This document shows, piece by piece, positions 9,788 to 18,434 of a stretch of 64,000 nt of DNA. The notes under the pieces were generated by a model that did not search any database, was not told the DNA's origin, and saw only the letters and a program-made list of their open reading frames with translations. This DNA is from Pseudomonas orientalis (GTDB lineage Bacteria > Pseudomonadota > Gammaproteobacteria > Pseudomonadales > Pseudomonadaceae): contig NZ_CP018049.1 in the NCBI RefSeq assembly GCF_002934065.1, positions 3,222,501 to 3,286,500 of the forward strand, given 5' to 3'. The position numbers and the translations under genes are program-made. Each line of letters opens with the position of its first letter. The first letter of the stretch is position 1.

Positions 9788-10189
9788 ATGAAACGACTGC
9801 TCGCCACCGCTGCGATACTGGCCTCGCTCAACGCTTACGCCCACGAACCGGTGTACCACCAGGAAACGCTCAAAGTACTGCAGGAGCACGCCTTGGCCAA
9901 CGTGCCCGGCAAGAAAACCATCATGCTTACCGTGGACTACGCTCCCGGCCAGGCCACCGTGCCCCACAGCCACACCGGCACCGCCGTGGCGTATGTGCTG
10001 GAAGGCGAAATCACCTCACGGGTCAACGATGAGAAAGCCATTACCTACAAGGCCGGTGACTCGTTCTACGAGCCCGCCGGCTCGCGGCACTTCGAATCGA
10101 GCAACGCCAGCCAGACCCGGCCCGCCAGGCTACTGGTGGTGATGGTGCTGGATGACAAGGCCGAGGTGTTGACGCCGCTTTCCCAATAA
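9788..10189 (+). CDS. Periplasmic cupin-domain protein
   Basis: A 133-aa exported single-domain cupin. The signal peptide MKRLLATAAILASLNAYA is followed by a mature beta-barrel. The chosen ATG has GGAA at about -9 and puts the signal at the N-terminus; the ATG four codons upstream is less plausible. Cupin motif 1 has the metal ligands in PHSHTGTAVAYVLEGE, and motif 2 in YEPAGSRHFESSNAS. Small exported cupins often bind a metal and act on small molecules or sense them. No substrate is assigned. It follows the regulator on the same strand but 80 bases away. Confidence 0.82.
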   Translation: MKRLLATAAILASLNAYAHEPVYHQETLKVLQEHALANVPGKKTIMLTVDYAPGQATVPHSHTGTAVAYVLEGEITSRVNDEKAITYKAGDSFYEPAGSRHFESSNASQTRPARLLVVMVLDDKAEVLTPLSQ

Positions 10190-10721
10190 GCGGCACGTTA
10201 GTAATCCCGTTCTGATCAATGTGGAAGGGGGCTTGCCCCCGATAGCGATGTGTCAGTCGCTGATGCATTTACTGACTCAACGCATCGAGGCATAGGCCAC
10301 ACACCGCTGTAGCCGGTAACCACGATGCGAAGCGAGTCGCTCTTGATCTTGATCTGGCTTTTGATCTTAAGCGCCCCGTTAAACCACGCTGGCCGAACGC
10401 AGGCTTGAATCCGTGGGTAACCCGGCAGGACGCCGGGTTAGCCGCACTGGGCCAGGGATGGCCCATTGCGGCGGCCCACGGATTCAAGCCTGCGTTCGGG
10501 CACACCGAGCATTAGCGAGGTGCCGAGTGGTGGGGCAAGAGCGTTTTGCTTACTTTTGCGCTTTTCAAAAGTGAGCCGCTGTAAAAGCGGAACCCATAGC
10601 AGCCGTTACCGCAGAAACGGATATGTACTCGGCCTGATCCAACATCCTGGTCGGCCCAGAGGCCGCCATCGGGAGCAAGCCCCCTCCCACATTGGCACCC
10701 ATCTTCAGGAAGATAGCCAGG
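10190..10721. repeat. Composite intergenic repeat: split REPIN around a long hairpin element
   Basis: A REP arm (TGTGGAAGGGGGCTTGCCCC, then CGATAGC) lies at 10220-10246 and the reverse arm at 10662-10692. Between them is about 410 bases with no gene. This insert contains a 24-bp perfect inverted repeat (10390-10413 with 10478-10501, CGAACGCAGGCTTGAATCCG and its complement). Enclosed is a smaller hairpin (TAACCCGGC / GCCGGGTTA). The tail includes a CTTTTCAAAAGTGAGCCGCT-type stretch. I recognise such tails as dispersed in Pseudomonas genomes. Confidence 0.75.
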
Positions 10722-13379
10722 TCAGGCAAGGCTCTTGCTGACCACCTCGAACACATCGCTGGACAACTCGCCCGAGCCACGAATGCGTTCCAGTTCCGCT
10801 TTCATCAGCGCTTGTCGCGCGTCGTCGTATTTACGCCAGCGCGTCAGGGGTGCCAATTGGCGCGAAGCGATCTGTGGGTTCAGCGTATTGAGCTGGATCA
10901 CCAGGTCCGCCAGGAAACGGTAGCCCGAACCATCCGCGGCATGGAAGTTGATCAGGTTCTGCCCGGCAAATGCGCCGATGAGGGCGCGTACCTTGTTCGG
11001 GTTCTTGATCGTGAACGCGGGGTGCTCCATCAGCGCCTTGACCCGCGCCAGCCCGTCCGGCAGGGTGCTGCCGGCCTGCACGCTGAACCACTGGTCCATG
11101 ACCAGCGGGTTGTCCTTGAAGTTCTCGGCAAACACCGCCAGGGCCTGGGCTTTTTCCGCCTCGAAGGGCGAGTTCACCAGCACGGCCAGGGCCGTCAGGC
11201 GCTCGGTCATGTTGTCGCTGGTGTCGAACTGATCCAGTGTCGCCGCCAGCACTTCAGGTTTGCCGCTGAGCATCAGGTACGACAACGCGATGTTCTGCAG
11301 GGCGCGCCGGGCAAAGTGCTCGGCCTCGGCCACGTACGGGGTTTGCTTGGACAACTCACGGTTGGCCTGGTAGCGCAGCCACAGGCCTTCGAACAGGTTC
11401 TCGGCCAGTTGCTTGCGGGCGTACTCACGGGCAGCGTGAATGGCATCCACATCCGCCACGTCGCTGATTTCGGTCAGGTAGGCTTCGCTCGGCAGCGAGA
11501 GCATTTCGGCGACCATGGCCTGGTCCAGGCTTTCGTCGCTCAACACGGTGCGCAGCGCGTCGATCAGGCGTTGATCGAGCTTGAGCGGTTGCCCGGCCTG
11601 ATGCTGGCCGATCAGCTCCTGCAACACCTGCACCGACAGTTGCTGGCCGGCATCCCAGCGGTTGAAACCGTCGCTGTCGTGCTGCATCAGGAACATCAGT
11701 TGATCGCGGGTGTAGGCGAAGCTCAGTTTCACCGGCGCCGAGAAACCGCGCAGTAGAGAAGGCAACGGCTTTTCAGCGATATCGACGAAGGAGAACGTCT
11801 GCTCAGCTTGCGTCACCGAGATCACCCGTGAGGTAGCGCCAGCCGCCGGTTCATCGGCCAGGCGCAAGGGGATAGCGCCGCCCTGCCCGTCCAGCAGGCC
11901 CAATTCGACCGGGATCACGAAAGGCAGCTTTTCCACCTTGTCCGGGGTCGGCGGGCAGCTCTGGCGGAACGTCAGGCTGTAGGTCCTGGCTGCCGCATCG
12001 TAGGACTCGCTCACCGCCAAACGCGGCGTGCCGGCCTGGCTGTACCAGCGTTTGAACTGGCTGAGGTCGACGCCATTGGCATCTTCCATGGCCTTGATGA
12101 AGTCGTCGCAGGTCACGGCCTGGCCGTCATGGCGCTCGAAGTACAGGTCGCTGCCTTTGCGAAAGCCCTCGGCGCCAAGCAAGGTGTGGATCATGCCGAC
12201 CACTTCCGAGCCCTTTTCGTACACGGTCAGGGTGTAGAAGTTGGAGATTTCGATAAAGCTGTCCGGGCGCACCGCGTGGGCCATCGGCCCGGCGTCTTCG
12301 GCGAACTGGTGGGTACGCAGGTACGCCACGTCCTGGATGCGCTTGACCGTGGCCGAGTTCATGTCGGCAGAGAAACCCGAGTCGCGGAACACGGTGAAAC
12401 CTTCCTTGAGCGACAACTGAAACCAGTCGCGGCAGGTCACGCGGTTGCCCGACCAGTTGTGGAAGTATTCGTGGGCGACGATGGCCTCGACGCGCTGGTG
12501 CGCGGCGTCGGTGGCGGTTTCGGCGCGGGCCAGCACGGCGCTGGAGTTGAAGATATTGAGGCCTTTGTTCTCCATGGCGCCCATGTTGAAGTCGTTCACC
12601 GCCACGATCATGAAGATGTCGAGGTCATACTCGCGGCCGTAGGTTTGTTCATCCCAGCGCATGGATTTTTTCAGGCTGGTCATGGCGTGCTGGCACTTGT
12701 CGATATTTTCCGGCTCGACGTAGATGCGCAGCGCGACCTCGCGGTCGGTCATGGTGGTGAAGCTGTCTTCGACACACCACAGGTCGCCGGCCACCAGGGC
12801 AAACAGGTAGGCGGGTTTCTTGAACGGGTCTTCCCAGGTCGCCCAGTGCCGACCGTCTTCGCCGGGGCCGCTGGCAATCGGGTTGCCGTTGGACAGCAGC
12901 ACCGGATAGCTGTGCTGCTCGGCGATCACCGTGGTGGTGAACACGCTCATCACGTCGGGGCGGTCGAGGTAGTAAGTGATCTTGCGAAAACCCTCGGCCT
13001 CACACTGGGTGCAGAACATGCCGCTGGACTTGTACAGGCCTTCCAGGGCGGTGTTGGTCTCCGGGTGAATCTTGACCGTGGTGTCGAGGGTGAAGGTTTC
13101 ACGCGTGGGCTGCACGGTCAGGTGGCTGTCGGTCAGCTGGTAGTCGGCGGCCGTCAGCGGCTGGTCGGCCAGGTTGACACTCAACAGCTCCAATTGCTGG
13201 CCGTCCAGCACCAACGGCGGCAAACCGGCGCCACGCTCGGGATTGCGGCGCATCACCAATTGCGCGTGGACCAGGCTGTGGTCCTCGAACAACTCGAAGG
13301 TCAGGTGCGTCTCGTCGATCAGGTAGTCCGGCGCCTGATAGTCCTTCAGGTAAATCATCTTCGGTTGTTCGGTGCGCAT
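10722..13379 (-). CDS. pepN: Aminopeptidase N
   Basis: Zinc metallopeptidase of family M1 (bacterial PepN type), 885 aa, cytoplasmic, releasing N-terminal residues from peptides. The exopeptidase motif GAMENKG precedes the zinc site H303-E-Y-F-H307, with the third ligand Glu in the downstream SLKEGFTVFRD segment. The C-terminal alpha-helical domain is complete. The start at MRTEQPKM is preferred because AAGGA lies 8 bases upstream, while the first ATG of the ORF is almost on top of that site. It is the last gene of a six-gene minus-strand operon. Confidence 0.96.
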   Translation of the reverse strand: MRTEQPKMIYLKDYQAPDYLIDETHLTFELFEDHSLVHAQLVMRRNPERGAGLPPLVLDGQQLELLSVNLADQPLTAADYQLTDSHLTVQPTRETFTLDTTVKIHPETNTALEGLYKSSGMFCTQCEAEGFRKITYYLDRPDVMSVFTTTVIAEQHSYPVLLSNGNPIASGPGEDGRHWATWEDPFKKPAYLFALVAGDLWCVEDSFTTMTDREVALRIYVEPENIDKCQHAMTSLKKSMRWDEQTYGREYDLDIFMIVAVNDFNMGAMENKGLNIFNSSAVLARAETATDAAHQRVEAIVAHEYFHNWSGNRVTCRDWFQLSLKEGFTVFRDSGFSADMNSATVKRIQDVAYLRTHQFAEDAGPMAHAVRPDSFIEISNFYTLTVYEKGSEVVGMIHTLLGAEGFRKGSDLYFERHDGQAVTCDDFIKAMEDANGVDLSQFKRWYSQAGTPRLAVSESYDAAARTYSLTFRQSCPPTPDKVEKLPFVIPVELGLLDGQGGAIPLRLADEPAAGATSRVISVTQAEQTFSFVDIAEKPLPSLLRGFSAPVKLSFAYTRDQLMFLMQHDSDGFNRWDAGQQLSVQVLQELIGQHQAGQPLKLDQRLIDALRTVLSDESLDQAMVAEMLSLPSEAYLTEISDVADVDAIHAAREYARKQLAENLFEGLWLRYQANRELSKQTPYVAEAEHFARRALQNIALSYLMLSGKPEVLAATLDQFDTSDNMTERLTALAVLVNSPFEAEKAQALAVFAENFKDNPLVMDQWFSVQAGSTLPDGLARVKALMEHPAFTIKNPNKVRALIGAFAGQNLINFHAADGSGYRFLADLVIQLNTLNPQIASRQLAPLTRWRKYDDARQALMKAELERIRGSGELSSDVFEVVSKSLA

Positions 13380-13392
13380 GGGTGGCATCCTT

Positions 13393-14223
13393 CTACTGAT
13401 GCACGGCGAGCTGGTAGGCCGTGTATTTACGAATATTGATCACGCCGGTGTCGAAGATCAGGTATTGGCCCTTGATTCCCAGCAGCGTGCCTTCGGCAAT
13501 CGGATTCTTGTCCAGGTTGAAGCTGACGATCTTGGCCGGGTACTGCTCCACCGGGTAGCGGATCTCGATCGGCTCGACGTCGGCAATGGTTTGGATGGCC
13601 TGCAGGCCAAAGCGTTCCTGCAAACCGAGCAAGCCTTCGGCGCAGGTGGCGAACAGTTCATCGCGCACCTGCTTGAGGTCGACGGACTGCGCATCGCCCT
13701 TGAGCAGCGCACGCCAGTTGGTCTTGTCGGCCACCTGGCTGCGAAACAGGTCTTCGACAAAGCCGGACTGCTGGCGCGTGGCCACGCGCATGATCGGCAG
13801 CGCCTGGCTGGCACCCTGGTCGAGCCAGCGGGTCGGCAACTGCGTGGCGCGGGTGATGCCGACCTTGATCCCCGACGAGTTGGCCAGGTACACCACATGG
13901 TCGGTCATGCAGAATGTTTCACCCCAGCCCGGATCGCGGCAGGTGCCGGCGTCGTAATGGCAGCGCTCGGGGCTCATGATGCACAGGTCACACTGGGCCA
14001 GCTTGGTCATGCACGGGTAGCAATAGCCCTGGCTGAAGCTGTTCTTGGTCTTGCGGCCGCAATGGCTGCAATGAATGGCACCCAGGTATTCCAGGCGAAT
14101 GTGGGTACCGATCAACGGGTTGACCGCAACCTCGGTGTCGCCAAGACGAAACGCGTATTGAACGGTCGACTCACCGAGTTTCGCCGACATTTTGCTGACT
14201 GCACCGCGACCGATTTCAATCAA
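13393..14223 (-). CDS. DUF2797 family zinc-ribbon-like protein
   Basis: A protein of about 276 aa of the uncharacterised DUF2797 family. Cysteine clusters CSHCGRKTK / CYPCMTKLAQCDLC and the pair C-H-Y-D-A-G-T-C suggest bound zinc near the N-terminus. A GIY-YIG-like segment (VVYLANSSGIKVGITR) follows, which hints at a nuclease-like fold. The start is uncertain. A TTG overlapping the TGA of the upstream yeaC gene (ATTGA) would give LIEIGRGAVSKM and translational coupling; the first usable ATG is 11 codons later at 14190. Upstream in-frame codons lie inside yeaC and are unlikely to be used. Confidence 0.85.
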   Translation of the reverse strand: MIEIGRGAVSKMSAKLGESTVQYAFRLGDTEVAVNPLIGTHIRLEYLGAIHCSHCGRKTKNSFSQGYCYPCMTKLAQCDLCIMSPERCHYDAGTCRDPGWGETFCMTDHVVYLANSSGIKVGITRATQLPTRWLDQGASQALPIMRVATRQQSGFVEDLFRSQVADKTNWRALLKGDAQSVDLKQVRDELFATCAEGLLGLQERFGLQAIQTIADVEPIEIRYPVEQYPAKIVSFNLDKNPIAEGTLLGIKGQYLIFDTGVINIRKYTAYQLAVHQ

Positions 14224-14480
14224 TGGATCGCATCCGACTTGAACAGGATGTTCGGCACCGGTGCCGATTTCGACGCGCATTCCTGCGGGCCCATGTAGCC
14301 GGTGCGCTGGTCTTCGGGCAGGTTCTGCAGTTCCCAGGCGATCATCGCCTGCAACGACAGCTCGCGCTGTTCGGCGGTGAGCTTGCGCCCATCGGACCAC
14401 TTGCCGATTTCCACGGCGAGCTTGAGGCTCTCGTAGATGTCCGGGGTGATGTTTTCGATCATTGCAGCAAAAGAGGACAT
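14220..14480 (-). CDS. yeaC: YeaC family protein (DUF1315)
   Basis: A small cytoplasmic protein of 86 aa of the YeaC/DUF1315 family, function unknown. The start MSSFAAMIENITPDIYESLK has AAGGAA seven bases upstream; an earlier in-frame ATG lies inside the rhomboid gene. The family core IGKWSDGRKLTAEQRELSL is present. It lies between the rhomboid protease and DUF2797 genes, with 14 bases to the former and an overlap with the latter. Confidence 0.88.
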   Translation of the reverse strand: MSSFAAMIENITPDIYESLKLAVEIGKWSDGRKLTAEQRELSLQAMIAWELQNLPEDQRTGYMGPQECASKSAPVPNILFKSDAIH

Positions 14481-14494
14481 AAGGCTCTTCCTTA

Positions 14495-15364
14495 TCAAAT
14501 AGACGATTTGCGGCGGTTGTACAGCCCGCCCAGCAAACCGGTCAGGCAACCGATAACCAGGCCGCCCACATGGGCCGCGTTGGCGATTTCACCGAAGCCG
14601 ATCATCGAGACCAGCCCCGACAGGCAGAGCACCAGCCACACCAGCATCATCACCAGCACCCCACGGGGCAGACGATACGCCGGGTTGGGCGCGAGTAACT
14701 GAAAGATCCAGCAATGCCCGAGCAGGCCGTACAACACGCCGGACAACCCGCCAAACAGGCCCGGACCGCCGTAAGCGTACTGCGCGTAATTGGAGACCAG
14801 GCTGAACAACAGGGTCAGGCCCAGCAGGTTGATGCCGCCCTGGCGCGCTTCAATGCGTCGGCCCAGTTCCCAGTACCACATGCCGTTCATGGCCAGGTGC
14901 AGGATGCCGAAGTGAATCAGCATCGGCGTGACCAACCGCCACCACTGCCCGGACGCCAGGCTGTCGGCCAACGGCGTGAACTGGATGTACTCGCCCAGCA
15001 CCCGGAACGGCAGGAACGTCAGCCAGGCCATGGTTTGCAGGTTTTCGCCGAGCAGCGTCACCGCGCCCACGATCAGGCTTGCCAGCAGCACCAGTGTCGT
15101 GACCGGACTATGCCGGACCTGCTGGATAAAGCCGGGGCGCGCAACCGGCGCCTGCTCGGGAATATCCAGTTGCAGGTCCATGTCGCCGGCGGGAAAGCGC
15201 TGGTACAACACGCGCACGTCGTCACTGATGCTCTCGGGCACCCACAGCACTTGCTCGCCCGCTTCCTCGCTGACGCGATGGGGCACCTGCATGCGTTGCA
15301 GCAATTTGACGAAACCGCCCAGGTCGACGCTCAGGGGCAGGCGCAATACAGCCACGGTACTCAT
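14495..15364 (-). CDS. glpG: Rhomboid family intramembrane serine protease
   Basis: A 289-aa inner-membrane protease with an N-terminal cytoplasmic domain of about 90 residues and six or more membrane segments, as in GlpG. The catalytic Ser208 is in GGLSGVLYGLL and His265 in NAAHVGGLVIG. The oxyanion-site motif HLAMNGMWYWELGRRIE is on the second segment. It cleaves substrates within the membrane; known bacterial substrates include orphan membrane proteins. The ATG overlaps the stop of the metallophosphoesterase gene (ATGA), which indicates translational coupling. The gene symbol is by similarity to E. coli GlpG. Confidence 0.9.
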   Translation of the reverse strand: MSTVAVLRLPLSVDLGGFVKLLQRMQVPHRVSEEAGEQVLWVPESISDDVRVLYQRFPAGDMDLQLDIPEQAPVARPGFIQQVRHSPVTTLVLLASLIVGAVTLLGENLQTMAWLTFLPFRVLGEYIQFTPLADSLASGQWWRLVTPMLIHFGILHLAMNGMWYWELGRRIEARQGGINLLGLTLLFSLVSNYAQYAYGGPGLFGGLSGVLYGLLGHCWIFQLLAPNPAYRLPRGVLVMMLVWLVLCLSGLVSMIGFGEIANAAHVGGLVIGCLTGLLGGLYNRRKSSI

Positions 15365-16332
15365 TGGATAACCTCAGGTCGCTCAACGTCGACCCAGACG
15401 AATTTATGCGGATCCAGTCGGGTTTCCTGGTCCAGGCGATACGCCACCAGCTTGCCGTACAGCACAGCGCTGTAGTCCAGGCAGGCCAGGTTCGGGCGGA
15501 TCGGCGCCGGATTGCCGCTGCGCCAGTAATGACCGACAAACAACAACGGCTCGTCGACGCCATAGCGCAGCAAAGAATTCTTTTCAGTGGAGGACAACGG
15601 CGTGCGCGCCACGGGCTCGGGCAAGGCGTCGGGCTGGAACACGATGTCGCCGTAGGTTTTCGGGTCGTCTTCCCAGAACTTGGTGCGAAAGAACGAGCGC
15701 GTCAGGCCATCGCCACCGGTCAACGTGAGTCCGTGGGGCAGGCGCATGTCGGTGCCGCGCAGCAGGCGATCGAACGCGTTGCAGGCAAAGCTGCCCGGTA
15801 CGGCGGCGGCCTGCAGGAAATGCTGATCGATGCAGCCATCCGGGAAGGTCGCGCGCAGCGGCTGGATAAAGCCCTCGTCCCAGCACGCATGCACCACACG
15901 AAAACGCCCGGCGTCGACAAACAGCGGCATGTCGTAGAACCAGCCGAGGAAGTCGTGCCAGTCGCCCGGGTGCTGTTCGAACTGGGTCAGTGTCTCCTGG
16001 ATCAACCGCGCATGACGTGGGTTGTGCTCGCGCACGAACTGCTTGCCGCTGCCCGGCGGTGCCGGCGTGGTCCAACCCAGCGCATTGAACTCATGGTTGC
16101 CCATGATGCACAGCGCCTGGCCGGCCTCGGTCATGTCGTGGACGATGTGCAGCGCTTCGCGGATGCGTGGCCCACGGTCGATGATATCGCCGAGAAACAC
16201 CGCCATGCGCGACGGATGGCGCCAGGTGCCGCCCTGCTTGTGGTAACCCATCCGGTCGAGCAAGTGCTCCAGCGTATGGGCGCAACCGTGCACGTCACCA
16301 ATCAGGTCGTAGCTGCGCGCGGGATCGAGCAT
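15361..16332 (-). CDS. Metallophosphoesterase (PPP-type phosphatase)
   Basis: A 323-aa calcineurin-like phosphoesterase related to the PPP phosphatase/diadenosine tetraphosphatase group. The metal-site motifs are GDVHG (residue 12 region), GDIIDRGP and GNHEFNALG, with later His residues in VVHACWDEG and FVGHYW. The start overlaps the nadK stop by one base (TGATG) and has GGAGG in front; the longer ORF upstream would lie inside nadK. The substrate is not known; phosphoprotein or a nucleotide is possible. Confidence 0.88.
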   Translation of the reverse strand: MLDPARSYDLIGDVHGCAHTLEHLLDRMGYHKQGGTWRHPSRMAVFLGDIIDRGPRIREALHIVHDMTEAGQALCIMGNHEFNALGWTTPAPPGSGKQFVREHNPRHARLIQETLTQFEQHPGDWHDFLGWFYDMPLFVDAGRFRVVHACWDEGFIQPLRATFPDGCIDQHFLQAAAVPGSFACNAFDRLLRGTDMRLPHGLTLTGGDGLTRSFFRTKFWEDDPKTYGDIVFQPDALPEPVARTPLSSTEKNSLLRYGVDEPLLFVGHYWRSGNPAPIRPNLACLDYSAVLYGKLVAYRLDQETRLDPHKFVWVDVERPEVIQ

Positions 16333-17222
16333 CAGTCGCCTCCGCCCCCCAAGCGGCTGCCCCAGCCCAGCTTGGTGCGGCACACTTCGTAGTAGTTGTG
16401 GTCCAGCGGATGGATCAAACGCAACTTCTGTGCCTTTTTGCTCACGGTGATGGTGTCACCGGGGGCGCAGGTGAAATGGTTCTGCCCGTCGCAGGAGACT
16501 TGCGGATAGATTTGCATGTCTTTGGACACCACGATCTTCAGCTCACTGTTGCCATCGACCACAATCGGCCGACTCGACAACATATGGGGATACATCGGCA
16601 CGATCACAATGGCATCGAGCTTGGGATGCATGATCGGGCCGCCGGCCGACAGTGCATACGCGGTGGAGCCGGTGGGCGTGGCCACGATGAGGCCGTCGGC
16701 CTTTTGGCTGCACACGAACTGGCCGTCGATATACAGCTCGAACTCGATCATCCGCGTGGATTTGCCGGGATGCAGCACCACGTCATTGAGGGCATCGCCC
16801 TGGCCGATGGCTTCGCCGTGGCGGCGCACTTCGGCCTGCAGCAGGAAGCGGTTTTCCACCAGGTAGTGGCCGTCGAGCACCTTGGCCACTTCGACTTCCA
16901 GCTCGTCGGGGCGAATATCGGTGAGAAACCCCAGGCTGCCACGGTTGATCCCCAGCACCGGCACGTTATGCCGCGCCAGGGCACGGGCCGCGCCGAGCAG
17001 GCTGCCGTCACCGCCGACCACGATGACCATGTCGCACACTTCGCCGAGCATTTTGCGCGACGAGGTCTGCAGGCCGTGGCCCGGCAGGATTTCGCCGATG
17101 GTGTCTTCGAGGATCACATGCAGGTGGCGTTCCAGCAGGAATTTTTTCAGTCGGCGGACGGTGTCCAGCACCTGGGTACTGCCCAGGCGACCGATAATGC
17201 CGATATTGCGAAATTGCTCCAT
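16332..17222 (-). CDS. nadK: NAD kinase
   Basis: ATP/polyphosphate-dependent NAD+ kinase producing NADP+, cytoplasmic, 296 aa. The diagnostic GGDGSLLGAAR loop, the NRGSLGFLTD segment, the TPTGSTAYALSAGGPI segment and the C-terminal QVSCDGQ are all visible. The chosen ATG (MEQFRNIGIIGR) has AGGAG five bases upstream; the ORF extends 33 codons further without support. It is the first gene of the minus-strand operon reaching pepN, and is divergent from a DUF1853 gene. Confidence 0.96.
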   Translation of the reverse strand: MEQFRNIGIIGRLGSTQVLDTVRRLKKFLLERHLHVILEDTIGEILPGHGLQTSSRKMLGEVCDMVIVVGGDGSLLGAARALARHNVPVLGINRGSLGFLTDIRPDELEVEVAKVLDGHYLVENRFLLQAEVRRHGEAIGQGDALNDVVLHPGKSTRMIEFELYIDGQFVCSQKADGLIVATPTGSTAYALSAGGPIMHPKLDAIVIVPMYPHMLSSRPIVVDGNSELKIVVSKDMQIYPQVSCDGQNHFTCAPGDTITVSKKAQKLRLIHPLDHNYYEVCRTKLGWGSRLGGGGD

Positions 17223-17378
17223 GGGGCTCCTGCGGGCGTAGGGGTGTGGCAAAAAGAAAGGATTATGGGCGAAAGGCCGCGTCAGGCAAAATCCTTTGTC
17301 GCCGCCCGGCTGTGATGACAATGGTTCTCAGGCGTCCCTCAGGCACCTGCACGCGACTTAAGAGGCTATGCTCGCACC

Positions 17379-18326
17379 ATGACTCTGTTCCCTGACCTGC
17401 ACGCCCTGCCCCGCCAACTGCGACACCCCGAGGTGCGCGACCTGGCGTGGGTGATGCTCGCGCCGCCCATGCTCACACAGACGCCGTGGCCGCAACGCCA
17501 TCCGCTGGCGGGCAGTGACTGGGTACAGGCGCCGCATGTGCTCGACGCCTGGTTACGTGCGCTCGATCAGGACAGCCGCGCGTTACAGCAGTGGCTGAGC
17601 CTGTCGCGCACCCGGCGCCTGGGCCTCTACTATGAGCGCCTGTGGCAGTTCGCCGTGCAGCATGCGCCCGGCGTGGAGCTGCTGGCGGCCAACCTGCCGA
17701 TCCGCCGTGCCGGGCACACCCTGGGCGAGCTGGATATGCTGCTGCGCGACCGCGATGGCGTGCATCACCTGGAATTGGCGATCAAACTCTATCTTGGCCC
17801 ACAGGACGGCAACGGCCAGGACACTGCGCAATGGCTCGGCCCCGGCTGCCATGACCGGCTGGACCGCAAGCTGGCGCACCTGGCCCAGCATCAATTACCG
17901 ATCTCGGCACGGCCGGAGAGCCGCGAAGCGCTGGCAGCGCTGGATATCCAGCAGTTCGATGCGCACCTGTGGCTGGGCGGGTACCTGCTTTACCCGTGGC
18001 CGGGCCAGGCCGAGCCACCGCTGGGCGCCCACCCGCAGCATTTGCGTGGGCGCTGGTTGCATCAGCGCGATTGGCCGGACTTTGTGAGCACCCGCCCCGC
18101 CGGCCGCTGGCAACCCCTGCCTCGCCATGCATGGCTGGCGCCGGCGCATTACCCGGCGGATGAGGTATGGCGTGAGGAGCAGATGGCCGGCTGGCTGGCA
18201 GACCTGGACCCGATGGCGCCCGCGCAGTTGCTGGTGCGGCTGGTGCAGAGCGGTGACGATTGGGAAGAAGCTGAGCGGCTGTTTTTGGTCGCCGATCTTT
18301 GGCCGAATGTACCGGGGGCGGGCTGA
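17379..18326 (+). CDS. DUF1853 family protein
   Basis: A 315-aa cytoplasmic protein of the DUF1853 family. The segment [20 protein letters not shown] near residue 75, followed by [21 protein letters not shown] near residue 112, recalls PD-(D/E)XK nuclease-like cores (E-L-D ... E-L-A-I-K). That would make it a candidate nucleic-acid enzyme, but this is inference. It is divergent from nadK with about 155 bases between, a neighbourhood seen in other Pseudomonas genomes. Confidence 0.82.
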   Translation: MTLFPDLHALPRQLRHPEVRDLAWVMLAPPMLTQTPWPQRHPLAGSDWVQAPHVLDAWLRALDQDSRALQQWLSLSRTRRLGLYYERLWQFAVQHAPGVELLAANLPIRRAGHTLGELDMLLRDRDGVHHLELAIKLYLGPQDGNGQDTAQWLGPGCHDRLDRKLAHLAQHQLPISARPESREALAALDIQQFDAHLWLGGYLLYPWPGQAEPPLGAHPQHLRGRWLHQRDWPDFVSTRPAGRWQPLPRHAWLAPAHYPADEVWREEQMAGWLADLDPMAPAQLLVRLVQSGDDWEEAERLFLVADLWPNVPGAG

Positions 18327-18346
18327 TCAATCTGTGGTGTATTGAA

Positions 18347-18426
18347 GGCCGCCATCGGGGGCAAGCCCCCTCCCACATTTGGAATGCGTTTCCCTGTGGG
18401 AGGGGGCTTGCCCCCGATGGCGGCTG
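18347..18426. repeat. REP pair facing inward
   Basis: Two REP arms with their GTGGG ends facing each other, separated by only about 16 bases (reverse arm first, then TGTGGGAGGGGGCTTGCCCC), ending in matching GGCCGCCATC / GATGGCGGC. The arrangement is opposite to the outward-facing doublets elsewhere in the window. It lies between the convergent DUF1853 and chlD genes and could act as a bidirectional terminator. Confidence 0.88.
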
Positions 18427-18434
18427 GCCAGGCA

